Shown here: piece by piece, positions 1 to 53,806 of the stretch
Numbering within the stretch: the stretch's first letter is position 1
How the letters are laid out: every line of letters begins with the position of its first letter
DNA from: Gymnorhina tibicen
Taxonomy: Eukaryota; Chordata; Aves; Passeriformes; Artamidae
Direction of reading: 5' to 3'
DNA: 64,000 nt
Assembly (NCBI GenBank): GCA_013399875.1
Contig: VXAZ01009468.1
Coordinates: forward strand, 493,347 to 557,346
The notes under the pieces: model-generated
What the model saw: the letters and a program-made list of their open reading frames with translations, nothing else
Databases searched by the model: none
What the model was told of the DNA's origin: nothing
Position numbers and translations under genes: made by a program

Positions 1-602
1 ATGCGTTCTTAGCACTGTTTGTGCTAAAAATATCTGACTCACCAGCCTTGGACACTCCTCACCAGGAATGAATGTAACTCAGTGCATGTGAAAGCTGAGC
101 TTTAAAAACCTCAGGTCTGACTGCCCTGGAGCTGTGAAATGGCTAAAGCCTATTATGGAAACTTCTGGCTGAAGCCTTTTCCTGATGGACAAGGCAGGAA
201 ACCCTTTGCCTGGGGATGCATGGACAGGCTGCTGTGCAGCACTAATTGTGTTCAGTTGTGTTGCAGAGCTAAACTCCTGGCTCCCAGGACTTAATTACAC
301 TGCTAGGCGAGCTCTCAGCCATCCAGACTAGCTATGAGGGGGCACTCTTACAAACTTAAAAGATTTTTTGCCAAGCCACCAACAGCACTGACTCAGACAT
401 GAATGTGTCGGTTTTGCATGGCCTGGTTTTTGGTACTGGGGGGGGCCACAGAGGTTGCTTCTGTGAGAAGCTGCTGGAAGCTTCCACCATGTCTGGCAGA
501 GCCAATCCCTGATGGCTCTGAAGATGGACATGCTGCTGGCCCAATTAGAGATGGTGGTAACGCCTCTGTGATAACATATTTAAGAAGAAAATCAAAAGAA
601 AG

Positions 603-747
603 NNNNNNNNNNNNNNNNNNNNNNNNNNNNNNNNNNNNNNNNNNNNNNNNNNNNNNNNNNNNNNNNNNNNNNNNNNNNNNNNNNNNNNNNNNNNNNNNNN
701 NNNNNNNNNNNNNNNNNNNNNNNNNNNNNNNNNNNNNNNNNNNNNNN
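603..747. other. Assembly gap (145 N)
   Basis: This is a run of 145 N. Its right edge falls directly inside the interspersed repeat starting at 748, so the gap was probably caused by repeat collapse. The true gap length is unknown. Confidence 0.98.
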
Positions 748-1420
748 TGCAGAGATCCACCCGCAGCCCGTGGGGGAGGTGCCCATGCCGGAGTGGGTGG
801 ATGCCTGGAGGAGGCTGTGCTCCAGTGGGAGACCCAGTGGAGAGAGGGGGCCCTTGCTTCCAGGCTGGAGCAGCCTGTCCTTAGGGGACTGCACCCCGTG
901 GAAGAGTGACCCACACTGCAGCAGTTCTGGGAGGACTGTGTGCCCGTGGGAGGGACTCACGTTGCAGCAGTTCTGGGAGGACTGCTGCTCGTGAGATTGG
1001 AACCACATTGGAGAAGTTCCTGGAGAACTGTCTCCCATGGGAGGGACCCCACGGTCTCACAGGGGAAGGACTCCTCTCCCTGAGCAGCAGAAGAAAACCT
1101 CAGGTGATGAACTGACCAAACCCCCATGCCCTGTCTCCCTGCACTGTCGGTGGGAAGGAGGGAAGGGTTGGGGGAAGAAAAGGTGTTTTAAGGGCTTATT
1201 TTACTTCTCATTATCCTCCTCCGATTTTGTCAGTTATAAACTCACTTTGTACCTTGAAGTTGAGCCTGTTTTGCCCTTGGAGTGTTTTCTCACAGTCCTT
1301 ATCTCAGCTCATGAACCCTTCATTTAATTTTTTTCTTTCCTCTGCCCAGCTGTGGCAGGGGTGGGTGAGTGAGTGGCTGTTGTGGGTGCCTGGCATTTGG
1401 CTAGCATCAAACCACAACCA
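748..1420 (+). mobile_element. Interspersed repeat, songbird type, possibly LTR/endogenous-retrovirus related
   Basis: The segment starts at the gap with GC-rich text containing repeated 'ccgtgggagggac' and 'gcagcagttctgggaggact' motifs. It passes into an AT-richer tail (about 1190-1330) and ends near 1420 with a 'caaaccacaacca' end. From memory this layout (repeated GC-rich part, T-rich stretch, then 'cctggcat..ggctag..tcaaaccac') matches a dispersed family common in passerine genomes that looks retroviral-LTR-like. I cannot name the family. Several frames are open for 60-75 codons because of the internal repeats, but no enzyme motif is visible. The 5' end is hidden by the gap. Confidence 0.5.
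887..1071 (+). repeat. Degenerate tandem repeat, 46-47 nt period, about 4 units
   Basis: Units begin at 887, 934, 980 and 1026 with 'gact/aact', run through 'c(c/t)c(g/a)tgg', and end in 'gcagcagttctgggag' or a diverged version of it. The spacing is 47, 46 and 46 nt. The units lie inside the interspersed repeat at 748-1420 and are part of its internal structure. Confidence 0.7.
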
Positions 1421-1608
1421 TATTAGCTGGTATTCTGGGTAATGCTTGAACCTAGGGTTCAAACTGGAATTTAAAAAAATTATATATGAAAAGAAATTAA
1501 CAAGAATTTGCACACTAATTCGCAGTTGAATTTTGCGTGTGCTGCTGACTGCAAGGACGTGGATTTTGGCCATGTGTGTAATTACCTCTCCTGCTGTTTC
1601 CTTTGCAG

Positions 1609-44059
<42,451 letters not shown>

Positions 44060-44974
44060 GCAGCGGGAGCAGAGCAGACGATGCCTCTGCTGAGCTCTTG
44101 TGGTATTTGGGGTGTTTTTCCTGTTTTTTTGCACTGGTATTTGTAAATGCTGTGTGTACCATAACCTGCAAGTGGGGAGGTGGGTCTTCAGTGAGCCTGT
44201 AGACCTCCAAATATTGCTGGAAAGGTCAGAGCTGGGTGTGCATCTGGGGCTGTGGCAGTGACGGCAGTGGGACAAACTGCTGACAGGAGGAAGGAGCATC
44301 CACAGCCATCCCCCACATCAGGGCATGCCCCTGTGCTCGTGCCATCGAGTGTGCAGGGTCCTGCCTCAGACATCCTCCTCACCCTGAAAGGCCTTGGCCA
44401 TCCTACAAACACACATGGTGCTATTACGTTCCTTGTTTGCTCAGTTAATCACATACAGCAGGACTGAAATGCCTTTCCTTTTATGTTGTGCTCAGCTCCA
44501 TCCTTTCAACACTCCTGGCAAATCAATTCTTGCAGCCCCTTGCACTCCTGGTGCAGGGCTGTGGAGAGAGCTGTTAAAAGACACTTCAAAATGTGCTTGA
44601 GAGTGGCTAAATGCAGTTCTTCTGCAAAAACTGGTATTTGCAGCTGTCTCCTGCCAGCCCCATCCACACTCCCCGCCAGGTCTGGCTCGCCCTGTGGTGG
44701 GATGAGGCACCTCCTGTGGCTGATTCCCATGAGCAGTGTTGTTACTTGTGCTCAGTAGTGACTACAGAGTAGAGGCCATACCCAAGGCTAAAGGCCTTGA
44801 GTACCTGCCTGAATCCCCCTTGTTTGTCTGAGCTTTATGGAGATCTCTTGCTTGCGAACCTGGCCTGTGCCTGAAAGTAGATAGAATAGCGAAATTCCCA
44901 GGGCTGCCCCCGATGTTTTGGATCAATGAAACCTTGCTGTCTCCCCTGAGGCAGAGGCATGACAAGCCCTTGGT

Positions 44975-45270
44975 TGGGTGGCGGTTGTGTCCCGTGTCGC
45001 TGCGGGCTGGGTGGTGCGTGCCCCTTCGCCTGTTGCTGGCCTCTCGTAGCCCCGCAGCCTCTCCCCTCCCGCCCGACAGCCCCTGGCCCCGCGTGGCAGC
45101 GGGGCTGTGATGTTTGCATTGCCTGCCCTCTTTCCCACACTAGCACTTTATGATGATGTTCGTGTCCTGGTGGCAGCGTGAGGCGGTGTCGCTTTCCCGG
45201 GAAGGCCTGGGCAGTGGAGTGGAAGAGCTCGCTCAGTCAGATACGGCGGCTCCGGAGCCCGCTGCCCCTT
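44975..45270. other. CpG-dense block inside the GRIP2 3' UTR
   Basis: This GC-rich segment has about twenty CpG dinucleotides in roughly 300 bases, for example 'cccgtgtcgctgcggg', 'cccgcccgac' and 'gatacggcggctccgg'. Its surroundings contain very few. No ORF with a known domain overlaps it. It may be a small CpG island or simply GC-biased UTR. Confidence 0.5.
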
Positions 45271-45939
45271 TCCCTGCTTGCCCTTCCAGTTCCTCCCTCC
45301 CCACCTGCACTCCAGTGGTGCGTGGAGGTTGTTGGGTGGGCGTACAGCAGGTGTGTGTCGCTTTGCTGAGCCAGGACTCGTCCCCACACTGTCCCTGACA
45401 TCCCCCTGTGACAGCACTGCGTATCCGGGTGTTTCCTCCAGGCACGGCCCCATCCAGCTCTTTGTCGTTGTAGCCATTTTCTCTTTGAGTATGCAATATC
45501 CCATACCACTGCTGCCACACCTAGATAACGTGCCATAATTGATACTGTGGAGCATTGACAGTGCAGCCGAAAGTGTTTTTATATGCAATATTCTGAGCAG
45601 TGGAAGCTCACTGGGGCTTCTCATAGGTTTTTAATGAAGACTTTTATTAAAGGCTTTAAAAAAAAAAAAGGAAGAAGAAAAACTTGGTCCTTGTATCCCT
45701 TCCTATGCATTTTGAATGATATGAAGATGAAATGCATTACTTAAATGTGTATTTTTATCCATATATTAGAGTGTATTCCTTGTAAAGTATTTTTATATGC
45801 TAATTTTCTTATGTATCTATGAAAGCACAATATTTAAAAGTACAGCATTTCAAAGAATATTTTAGTCCTGTTTTGGACCTATTTGTAAATCTCTGTATTT
45901 AAATGGGATTGGAATGACTTTGACTTTTTTTTTTAATTA

Positions 45940-45945
45940 AATAAA
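45940..45945 (+). terminator. GRIP2: GRIP2 poly(A) signal (AATAAA)
   Basis: A canonical AATAAA is followed within 20-45 nt by a T/GT-rich element ('tttcttttggtttgtgttg'). This is the best-supported end for GRIP2. Weaker plus-strand candidates lie at 45646 (ATTAAA), 47564 and 47999 (AATAAA). Confidence 0.75.
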
Positions 45946-45965
45946 AGCAAATGAAATGCATTTCT

Positions 45966-48064
45966 TTTGGTTTGTGTTGCTTTCTGCTGGAGGACGATAG
46001 TGAGGCAATGCTTTGGTTCCAGCAGCATTTTAACTTGCATGGGGACCCTGTTTGTGAGACACCTTGGAGGACAAGGGGGAGGCCACACAAAGGCTTTTCC
46101 TGGGAGGCCACTGTTTGTAGGGCTACCATTGTAGGGCTGGGGTTGTCCCTTGCCGCCCACCTTAAGCAGTGGGACTTGGGTCGCTCCCCTCCCTGTGCCC
46201 ATAGAGGCAATTTTGCTGCAGCTGTTAGCAGGAAAAGCTGGAGATGCTCATGCATGTGGTTCCAGCACTGCCTGCAGCTTTTCCACACTGGGAATCTTGG
46301 CTTGAAGCTGGGCTGCTCCATGACAAAACACTGACGCAGCAAAGCACGTGGCAGCCGTGACGGGGCAGCATTTGCAAAGCTGTGGTTAATCCCTGGGGAG
46401 GGGTTAGAAAACTGCTGGAGAATGATGTGCTGGCAGGAGATGTTCCATCTGGTGCTCAGAACCCTGCAGCTCCAGCGGGGTGCTTTGGGGATCTGCACCA
46501 TGGTAGCCAAATTACCCCACCTCTGAAACCAGACATCCCAAGAGATGACTGCCATGAACCCAGATCACAGTTCCTTGTGTCCATACCTTGAGGATTTCTT
46601 CCCTAGGCTCCCAGTGTGGGCAGCACAGGCTGGAATTCTCCCTGGATAAGGCCACAGGGAATCTCTGCTCACCAGCACAGAGAGGGTGAGCTGGATTTTG
46701 CAACCCTTCATGGCCAAGTGGGTAATGCAGGAATTTTTGGAGGCTGAGCAGGGTATAGGAATGCTCCTGGTTAGACCGGGAAATCGTTGCCACGCAAACA
46801 AGCCATATCTGCCATCGCTGGCTGCCCTCCTGGGGCGAAGGCTTCAGAACAGGGCCCTGCACCGAGGCCTTGCCAAAACCATGTGGAGCCAGCCGAGGCA
46901 CCGGGGCTGCAGGAGGCTGGGTGAGCACCCATGAAACGTGAGCCTTGGGGCTCAGTGTGTGTCCAGCAGTTCCGTGTGCATCCCAGGTAAAAGGTCAGAA
47001 GGGAGCTGCTCCCTGGGATGAGCCTCAGTGGGCAGCACATGCCCCTGCTGATGGCACTTCTCATCCCATGGGCCTTGGCTACGGGAGCAGCTGCAGCCCT
47101 GGGCAGGCGATGGCCACCAGGGCAGGTGGTCCAAACCCTTCAGCAGCGGCTCATGGCACTTCCTGGCTTTTTAAATTTCCTGTTTGTTTATTTTATTTTA
47201 ACCTGAGACACACTGCAGTTGCTGTCTGGGTTCTTAACAAGCTGCTTAGCCCAGGCATTGCAGGCTGTGCTGATGAGAGGAGAAATCCCTGACAAAGTCC
47301 TCAATCACACCCAGCAAAATAACCAACCAAGCCAAAAAACCCCAACTAAAGACAGCTGTGGGACTGATCCTGGGCATGGGGTGCTGGAGGCTCAGCAGTG
47401 ATATGCAAATGTTTTATTTTCACAAGGAGCAGCCACCTATGCGTTGGTTTTTTCTTTCCCTGCCTCAAATCAGGACTTCAGGAATGGACACTCTGGTTTA
47501 ACCTGCATCTGTCTGACTGACGCCATCAGCGAGCTTGAAATAACCAGTCCCATACACCATGAAAATAAAAGCTGGGGTGGGTTTTTTCCTTTCTTTTTCT
47601 TCCTGTTGGGCTTTTCTGATGTATTTGAACTCTCACAGTAGTGGTGCCGTGCATGGGCTGGGCAGTGGCTGGTGAGAAATGGCTTTCTTTTGCATCACTT
47701 GGGGATTTTTTTTTTGTTTTTTACCTCTTTGATGTGTTTTGTTGTGGGGTTTTTTTTCCCTCACCCCATTTTTTTTACTTATTAACTTGTCTGTATCCCA
47801 ACCCATGAATTTTTGCACTTTTACCTTTCTGACTCTCTGCCCATCCCATTGGATGAGGGGGTGAGTGAGGGGCTATGTGGGGCTGTGCTGCCAACCAGGG
47901 TGAAACCATGGAAAATGTGACGTTAGATAGTGATTACACGTATTTTATATATATAGTATTTTATAAGGAGAAAAAACCCCCCACACCAACAACCCCAAAA
48001 TAAATAATAGGTTTAAAGGAAAAACTGAGCCACTCAAAGACCAAAAAACCATCCAAGAGCATAG
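45966..48064. other. Intergenic spacer between converging GRIP2 and SLC6A6
   Basis: About 2.1 kb separates the two most likely poly(A) sites. A 218-codon minus-strand ORF (45899-46555) and overlapping plus-strand ORFs show no domain. Plus-strand AATAAA at 47564-47569 and 47999-48004, each followed by T/G-rich DNA, could end a longer GRIP2 transcript that would almost reach or overlap the SLC6A6 end. Confidence 0.65.
47564..47569 (+). terminator. Possible distal GRIP2 poly(A) signal
   Basis: AATAAA is followed by 'gctggggtgggttttttcc', a G/T-rich downstream element. It would extend the 3' UTR by about 1.6 kb. The only support is the signal itself. Confidence 0.35.
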
Positions 48065-48083
48065 CTGGTTTATAAAGGAAAGT

Positions 48084-48089
48084 TTTATT
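48084..48089 (-). terminator. SLC6A6: SLC6A6 distal poly(A) signal (AATAAA)
   Basis: A minus-strand AATAAA (plus TTTATT) is followed on the minus strand by 'ggatggttttttggtcttt' and then a G/T-rich run (47972-48000), a good downstream element. A second AATAAA lies 73 nt earlier in transcription (48162-48157). Confidence 0.7.
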
Positions 48090-48156
48090 TTCAGTTATAA
48101 GGTGGTTACAAACTCATCTAAAAAAGCAAAGATGACTTAAAAATATCCATATACAT

Positions 48157-48162
48157 TTTATT
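48157..48162 (-). terminator. SLC6A6: SLC6A6 alternative poly(A) signal (AATAAA)
   Basis: This is a canonical hexamer on the minus strand, 73 nt upstream of the distal one in transcription order. Its downstream sequence is less G/T-rich. Confidence 0.4.
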
Positions 48163-50455
48163 TATCTAAAAAGCAAAACAGAAACTGCAAAATACAAACA
48201 TTTACCATATACACAAAGGCTAGAGGGTTTTAGGATTAAATTACACTCCAGGATTTTTTTCAAATACAAATATTCCATTTTGGAACACACAAAAAATGTT
48301 TTAAAATGTTTTAAAAATATTTTAAAGGTTTTTTTTTCTTTAAAAAATGTTCAGGTGACATTTTTAAGGAGGCCATCATCGCCCTCACCTCCTCACTGCA
48401 TGTGCTACTCATTATCACATTACTGTAGTCACAGTTGCTAGGAATTTAAATAATTAAAAAAACACCACTGTTTTTTTAGCCAAATACATCAAACAAGATG
48501 GACCACCTCTTACAATGTGAAGTCCCTGGCAACATTATCAGGTAACAACCACAACATTACACTGGAGAAAAAATAACATCCTATTGAACAACGAGCACTT
48601 CAGAACAGTACTGGGATGCTGCGATGCTGAGAGACCAGCGCTGGCTTCCAGGACAGGAGCAGGTCATGAACTAACTCAGCTTGCCCCCTCAGGTTTTGTT
48701 TTTTTATCAGCCTCTCAGCATAATTTTGCCACTGTTTGGTTTTTTATTTTATTTTTTTTTCTTTTTTGTTTCTTTATATATTGAAAAAAAAATTCAACTC
48801 TTTCTAACATCTCAGCTGCAGAAGCAGGTACATTTAGGAACAGTGTGTATCGTGCTCACTGTGCTACAGGGCTGAAGCCTTCCCCCGCAAATGCACACAC
48901 ACACAGCACGTGCACAGCTCCTCAGCATCATCGAGTTTCACTTTTTTTGTTCCTTTAAATAGCTTTATTTTTCCCATTATTTCTTCTGACTTCTCAAGTG
49001 AGGCCACATTTCCTCTGCGCTGCAAAAGGGAAAGAGAGCAGCACCGTCCCGCTGTGCACTGCAGAGCCACAGGGAACAAGCTTCCAAAACTTGTCCCTTT
49101 AAAATTCTCTTCAATTTTCTTCACTCCTAAACCTCATGGTAATTAAATTCTGACACTTTTACTGATTATTTCAAATGAGGACACAGCAGCAATACAAAAA
49201 CGCTGTGTCTGCTCTGCCATTCAATTACCCAACATTACAAGCAGGGTCAGGCTCTTTTCCAGTCACAAACCCTGTCACCAAAGTTTTCCACCTTTGATGG
49301 GGATGGGTGGGTGATTTGTTTTCTTAAAACTTTCAACCTGCAAAATTTTGAGCTTGTCCCTATTTTTTGTGAAATGGTGTCTCAAGCTATTTCTGCTCTT
49401 GTTTTAGGACATGGGTAAATTGAAATCACCAATTCCCAATGACAACTGGAAAAAAACCACACAAAGAATGTGACTTTTTTGTTTATTTTTTTAATAGAAA
49501 CAAACAATTTGAGAATTTTTTTTTTTTTCAGAGAAGCATTGTCCGTGTACACATTTATTTTGGGCTGGCAGAAAAGAGCCACAATCCGGTGGAAGGTGTG
49601 GGGCTGGATCGGGCAGTTTTCCAGCGGGTGCTGGTGCTGGTTGTATTCAAGTCTCTCTTGAGCAATCTCTCCCATTGACTCAAACTGACCACTAATACCA
49701 TAAGAAAATTTTTGTGACCAGAATATGGAGCTCAGGGCACCTCTTTTGCACTAGTTCAAGGGTTTCTTAAATGTCAAGTGTCACCAAATCAACTAAATAC
49801 TTTGTTTCTTAAGCTTATCTTTGATTATAAGAAATAAAACAAGCTACCAGGGTCTGACAGTTCCTGACCTTTGCTCATGCAAATATACAAATACACAACT
49901 ACACGTCAATCCTAACCACAAGGCTTTGGATGCTGATTTTGGAGAAAACAAGTCCAGGGCAGCTGCCTGAACCCACACCACACCCAACCTCCCATGCCAG
50001 GAGCCATGTGGTGCCTACAAGGAGCCAGGAGAGCTTACAAATCCAACCTTAAGGTTCCTTGGAGGGGCCATGGTCCAGGATTTTGTTATTACTTTCCCTC
50101 TTCCACCACACCCATTTAGGAAAGACCATTTGTACACCCTGGCAGGTTGGCTCTTTGCAGGCAAGTGGTGCCTAAACCTCCTCAATCCTCATCCTGAACA
50201 GCTTGGCAAGATTTACACACGATTTGCAGCCTAGGAATAGAAGCAATGTCCCCACTGTGTGCGTGCATATGAGGGTGGAAGATTTCATCTACTAGTCTAC
50301 TTAAACACAGATTTATTTTTATTCTTTTTACTGAAAGTGAGCAACTTCCATTGAATCTCCTTGGAAATGATGTCAGGGTCATCTTTCTTCCAAGTGTATT
50401 TGAGCTGCTTAACTAACTTGTCCACTGCATTCAATGCACAGCTTATTTAACATTT

Positions 50456-50463
50456 TATATACA
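50456..50463 (-). promoter_or_regulatory. SLC6A6: Pumilio-type site UGUAUAUA in SLC6A6 3' UTR
   Basis: The minus strand reads TGTATATA, an exact UGUANAUA Pumilio/PUF consensus, within the inferred 3' UTR. One match in about 7 kb of AT-rich DNA can be chance. Confidence 0.35.
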
Positions 50464-53400
50464 TTATGCCTCCATGAGTGATCCTGCAGGGACCACAAGA
50501 CATGGAAGCTAATAATCAGTTATTCAAAAATGTTCAAATCCTTCTCCCACGGCTGGAAGTTTGCTATGGGTGCAACAAGTGGGAGCTTTGAACCCAAGTG
50601 TGACAAGCACAACCTCAACAAAACCGAAAGTCTCCTTAGCAAATAAAAGCAGACCAGGAGGAGACTTGGAAAAGATCTATTGAATGGAGATGTCCATGTG
50701 ACTTCAGATCTACTTGAGTTATCTAACGCTGAGACAAAGAAGAGGAACCAGGAGCATCTGCAGTTGGGAAAGGAGGATTGGGCTGGAAGCAGGACTGGAA
50801 ACAGCTGCAGGAGGTGCTGTCTTGGCGGCGACAATAAAAGCTCTGCTGATGTTGTTGGGGTTTTTTTGGCGTTACAGCAACTGTAAGGCTGCACTTTTTT
50901 CCCCCTCCTTTTCCTCATTTCCTCCTCTCCCCAAGAACAGCAGCGAAAATCAGTTTTGCTGAGCTGTTCCAGCAGATCATTCCTAACTCCCCTCCACCCC
51001 TAATTCCAGGAGCTGTGCTGCTGCTGCGGGGTGGCTGCCAGCACTGTTCTAGATGGCAAATACAGCTGCCAGGCTTTTGTATTTTCATTTACATCACAAG
51101 AACAAATCCATTGTGGACCTACTATCTCAAACTTTAAAGAGGACTTTTCTAAGTGTGTGGATCTGTTTGGACCAGATGAAAAGGAAAGCTATGGATGAGA
51201 AGGAAAAATAGAATAATAACAACAACAATAAAAAACCAGTTCTATTTATGAAATCATACTCTTTAAACACTGAGATACAGACTACTGGTAAAGTCCCTTA
51301 CAAATAGATGCTCATTCAGAGAGATCATCACTAGTGACAGGTGAACTGAAAAGGTTTGGAAAATTGAGAAAAAATAGGAAACAGGTCAGAAAAATCTCAT
51401 GGGGAAAATGTTCCCCTTTACATTTCTACTCTCTCTTGATTTCAGTTCAGCTGGAAATAAATACTGCTGAAACTCTGCTGTTTTCAAGCCCAGAAGACCC
51501 CATGAATACAAAGGTACACGAAACATGAAAAGGTGTGCATTTAGTCTTGGTTTATGCTGGCTTAAATCTCAGAGATCTAGTTCTAAATGTCTCTTGCCAA
51601 AACTGCACTGTTTTCCCTGGATCCAAACCAGTTCATCTATAACTAGTCATGATGCTTTAACACAGAGTTCCTCATTTACACAAAACAGGTAAAATAGGTC
51701 ATAAGAGTTTCAACAAGTAAATACAGGAAAAAAAATCAGTTGTCTTTGCAGTCAAAATAGGTAGAAAACACGAACTTTTTTTTAAAATTATTTTTTAATA
51801 AATTTGGCAGAGGATCATGTTGAAATGCAAATTTATCACCAAGAAAGTTTAGAAATCTGATAAAATCGTTAGGTAAAAACCCCAAACTGTAAAAATGCAA
51901 ATATGCTCACTGGAACTCAAACCCCAGATAAAACAAGAAGAATTAAGTACATTTTTTTTTTGTCAGGGGAGGGAGGAGGGGAGAGTGGAACTGTTTTCCA
52001 GAAACAATGATTTCTCAGCTCTTGGTGAGTCCCAGCCCTCCCTTGCAGTCGTGCTGAAGAGCACAGCAGGGCCAGGGCAGCTGACACAGAGAGTGTTCAA
52101 TGAGGTTGTTGCATATGTGCGAGACCTTTCCACTTGGAACATGGAAGCGACTGATTTGAATGGCACAGTTTGTATCGAAATGGGGCTGGGTTCTATTCTC
52201 TGGTAGTTGTACTTTGAAAGGTGTAGTATTATCCCTCTGGTTCTTCCCACAAAGACACTCTCCACAACACAGGAGATGCCTGAACCCCCAGCGGACTTGC
52301 TGGAGACATCTTTGATGTAGCCAAACCATTTTTTTCCCCTAACTAAAGCATGTCCCAGCTCTATAGCACAAAAGTCATGTGCAAACTATATAATCTCAAA
52401 CACAGGTGTATATGACAACGCATGTATATAAAAAAAGAAATAAATCAAGCATCAGTGTTTCATCTGCACTCAACAAAAACCATTAATTTAGACCCCCCTA
52501 ACATTCTACTCCCTCTTCACCCGTGCCTGTTTACTGCAGATACTGATTGTAACTCAAAAATGAGAGCCCAAGCTGAAGCCCACTAAGAGAGTTATCTTTG
52601 GTTACATTTTCTTGCCTTTGATTGTTAAAAAAATAAAATTGCTGTACACGTTTCTTTATTTTGGGCACATTTGATGACACCCACTGGCTCTCAGAATTCT
52701 TCCTGTGACCTTGGATGGTCTCTGCCACAGGCCCAGTAGGTGTCATTTAGGTGTTTGCTATCTCCAGCTGTGCAAAAGTTTCCTTTAGAACTCTCATAAT
52801 ACAGCAACCACAAAAAAGAAAACACAATTCTACCGTGGCTGGTTTTGTTGCTGCAACTCAGCTCTCTGTTGTAAAAGTATCTACAAATTCAGACTGTGAA
52901 AGATTTGGAAGTTGTAGATGCAGCTATAGTTTTCCTTTAATTAGTAATTATTTTGGTCCATCTCTTAGTTTTAAATCTTCCCCATTTCTGCTACAGGGAA
53001 ACCAACAAGTTAAGAAATGTTTGTGCTGCTGTGGCCAGTTAGCCCACGGGACAAGAAAAAATAAAATAAAACTACTGTGTAGGAATGTTAAGAACTGTTT
53101 ATGTTCCTGTTTAAATAAAGGACAAACTCTGCCCTGACAGACTAAGCTGACAGCAGAATAAGCAGATACAAACTGTTTTTATCAAGCATTTCTTCTAAAT
53201 ACCTTTGGAGAGACTACCTGTGGTATCATAAGAAAAAAACTCTCTTCCTCTAATACAATGCCCACAAGATAAGGCTGAGTTTCGCCAGAGAACCTGTTCC
53301 CAGCACAACCTGCTCAAGTTCAAAAAGAAAAAAGAAAAAAAAGAGGAAAAAACCAAAGAAAAAGGTGTTTGTCCATGTTTTGGACAATTTTCAGGAATCC

Positions 53401-53616
53401 AATTCCCCACAGAAACATTCACCTGCACTACATGAAGTGGAACCCCGATTCCTATACTCCTTGTAGTGTTTTCTCTTCTCTTCCCAGTCTCACCTGGAAT
53501 GGTACCCCACTCCTTCTGACCAGTACAAAATATTTCAGTGTTATATGTTCCCTTTGCTTTAAGTTTCTTCAGCAGATAAAATTCATAAATACATTTGCCA
53601 CCCTCCAGCCCTCCTG

Positions 53617-53661
53617 AAAAGAAAATAAAATAGAATAAAATAAAGTAAAATAAAATAAAAT
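53617..53661. repeat. (TAAAA)n-like simple repeat
   Basis: Imperfect 5-mers of 'taaaa/gaaaa' run for about 45 bases. In the SLC6A6 transcript they read as a U-rich (UUUUA)n tract. Confidence 0.9.
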
Positions 53662-53791
53662 CATGTTTTAACCCAATGATGAGCAAGGAGACTGGGGGCT
53701 CTAGGTCCACTACTGCTACTTAGTAACACGGGACAAGGGACTCACTTAGTCCTTTTGTCTGTTCCTCCGGCAGCAATGACCTCCCTCCCCC

Positions 53792-53806
53792 AAATAAATA
53801 AATAAA
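53792..53806 (-). promoter_or_regulatory. SLC6A6: AU-rich element in SLC6A6 3' UTR
   Basis: The minus strand reads UUUAUUUAUUUAUUU, three overlapping AUUUA pentamers containing two UUAUUUAUU nonamers. This is the class II ARE pattern bound by TTP and HuR family proteins. It lies about 1.2 kb into the TauT 3' UTR. Function is inferred from the motif only. Confidence 0.5.

Larger units (their letters stand above)
1..1608 (+). other. GRIP2: GRIP2 intron, 3' part (window starts inside it)
   Basis: This is non-coding sequence before the first recognisable GRIP2 exon, which starts at 1609 after a TTTCCTTTGCAG acceptor. No exon for PDZ1, PDZ2 or the first half of PDZ3 is visible here, so they must lie upstream of the window, or less likely in the N gap. 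The segment holds that gap (603-747) and an interspersed repeat (748-1420). The rest shows nothing recognisable. Confidence 0.7.
44060..45965 (+). other. GRIP2: GRIP2 3' UTR
   Basis: It runs from the stop to about 20 nt past the AATAAA at 45940, roughly 1.9 kb. It starts moderately GC-rich, has a CpG-dense block at about 44975-45270, and turns AT-rich after 45540, with an ATTAAA at 45646-45651 and an A12 tract at about 45659. The end position is inferred from signals, not from transcripts. Confidence 0.7.

Noticed and set aside
403..909. 168-codon plus-strand ORF across the N gap
   Set aside because: The frame only stays open because N bases are translated as X. The two sides need not be in the same frame.
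45899..46555. 218-codon minus-strand ORF next to the GRIP2 poly(A) site
   Set aside because: The translation has no recognisable domain and lies in the GRIP2 3' end and spacer. It has no splice or promoter context and overlaps several equally open frames on the other strand.
47941..48010. AT-rich block with 'tatatatatag' considered as a promoter
   Set aside because: It lies between two convergent gene ends and is better explained by 3'-end signals (AATAAA at 47999).
53195..53710. 171-codon minus-strand ORF in the SLC6A6 3' UTR
   Set aside because: Much of it is made of the (TTTTA)n tract read as Phe/Leu/Tyr runs. It is a low-complexity artefact.
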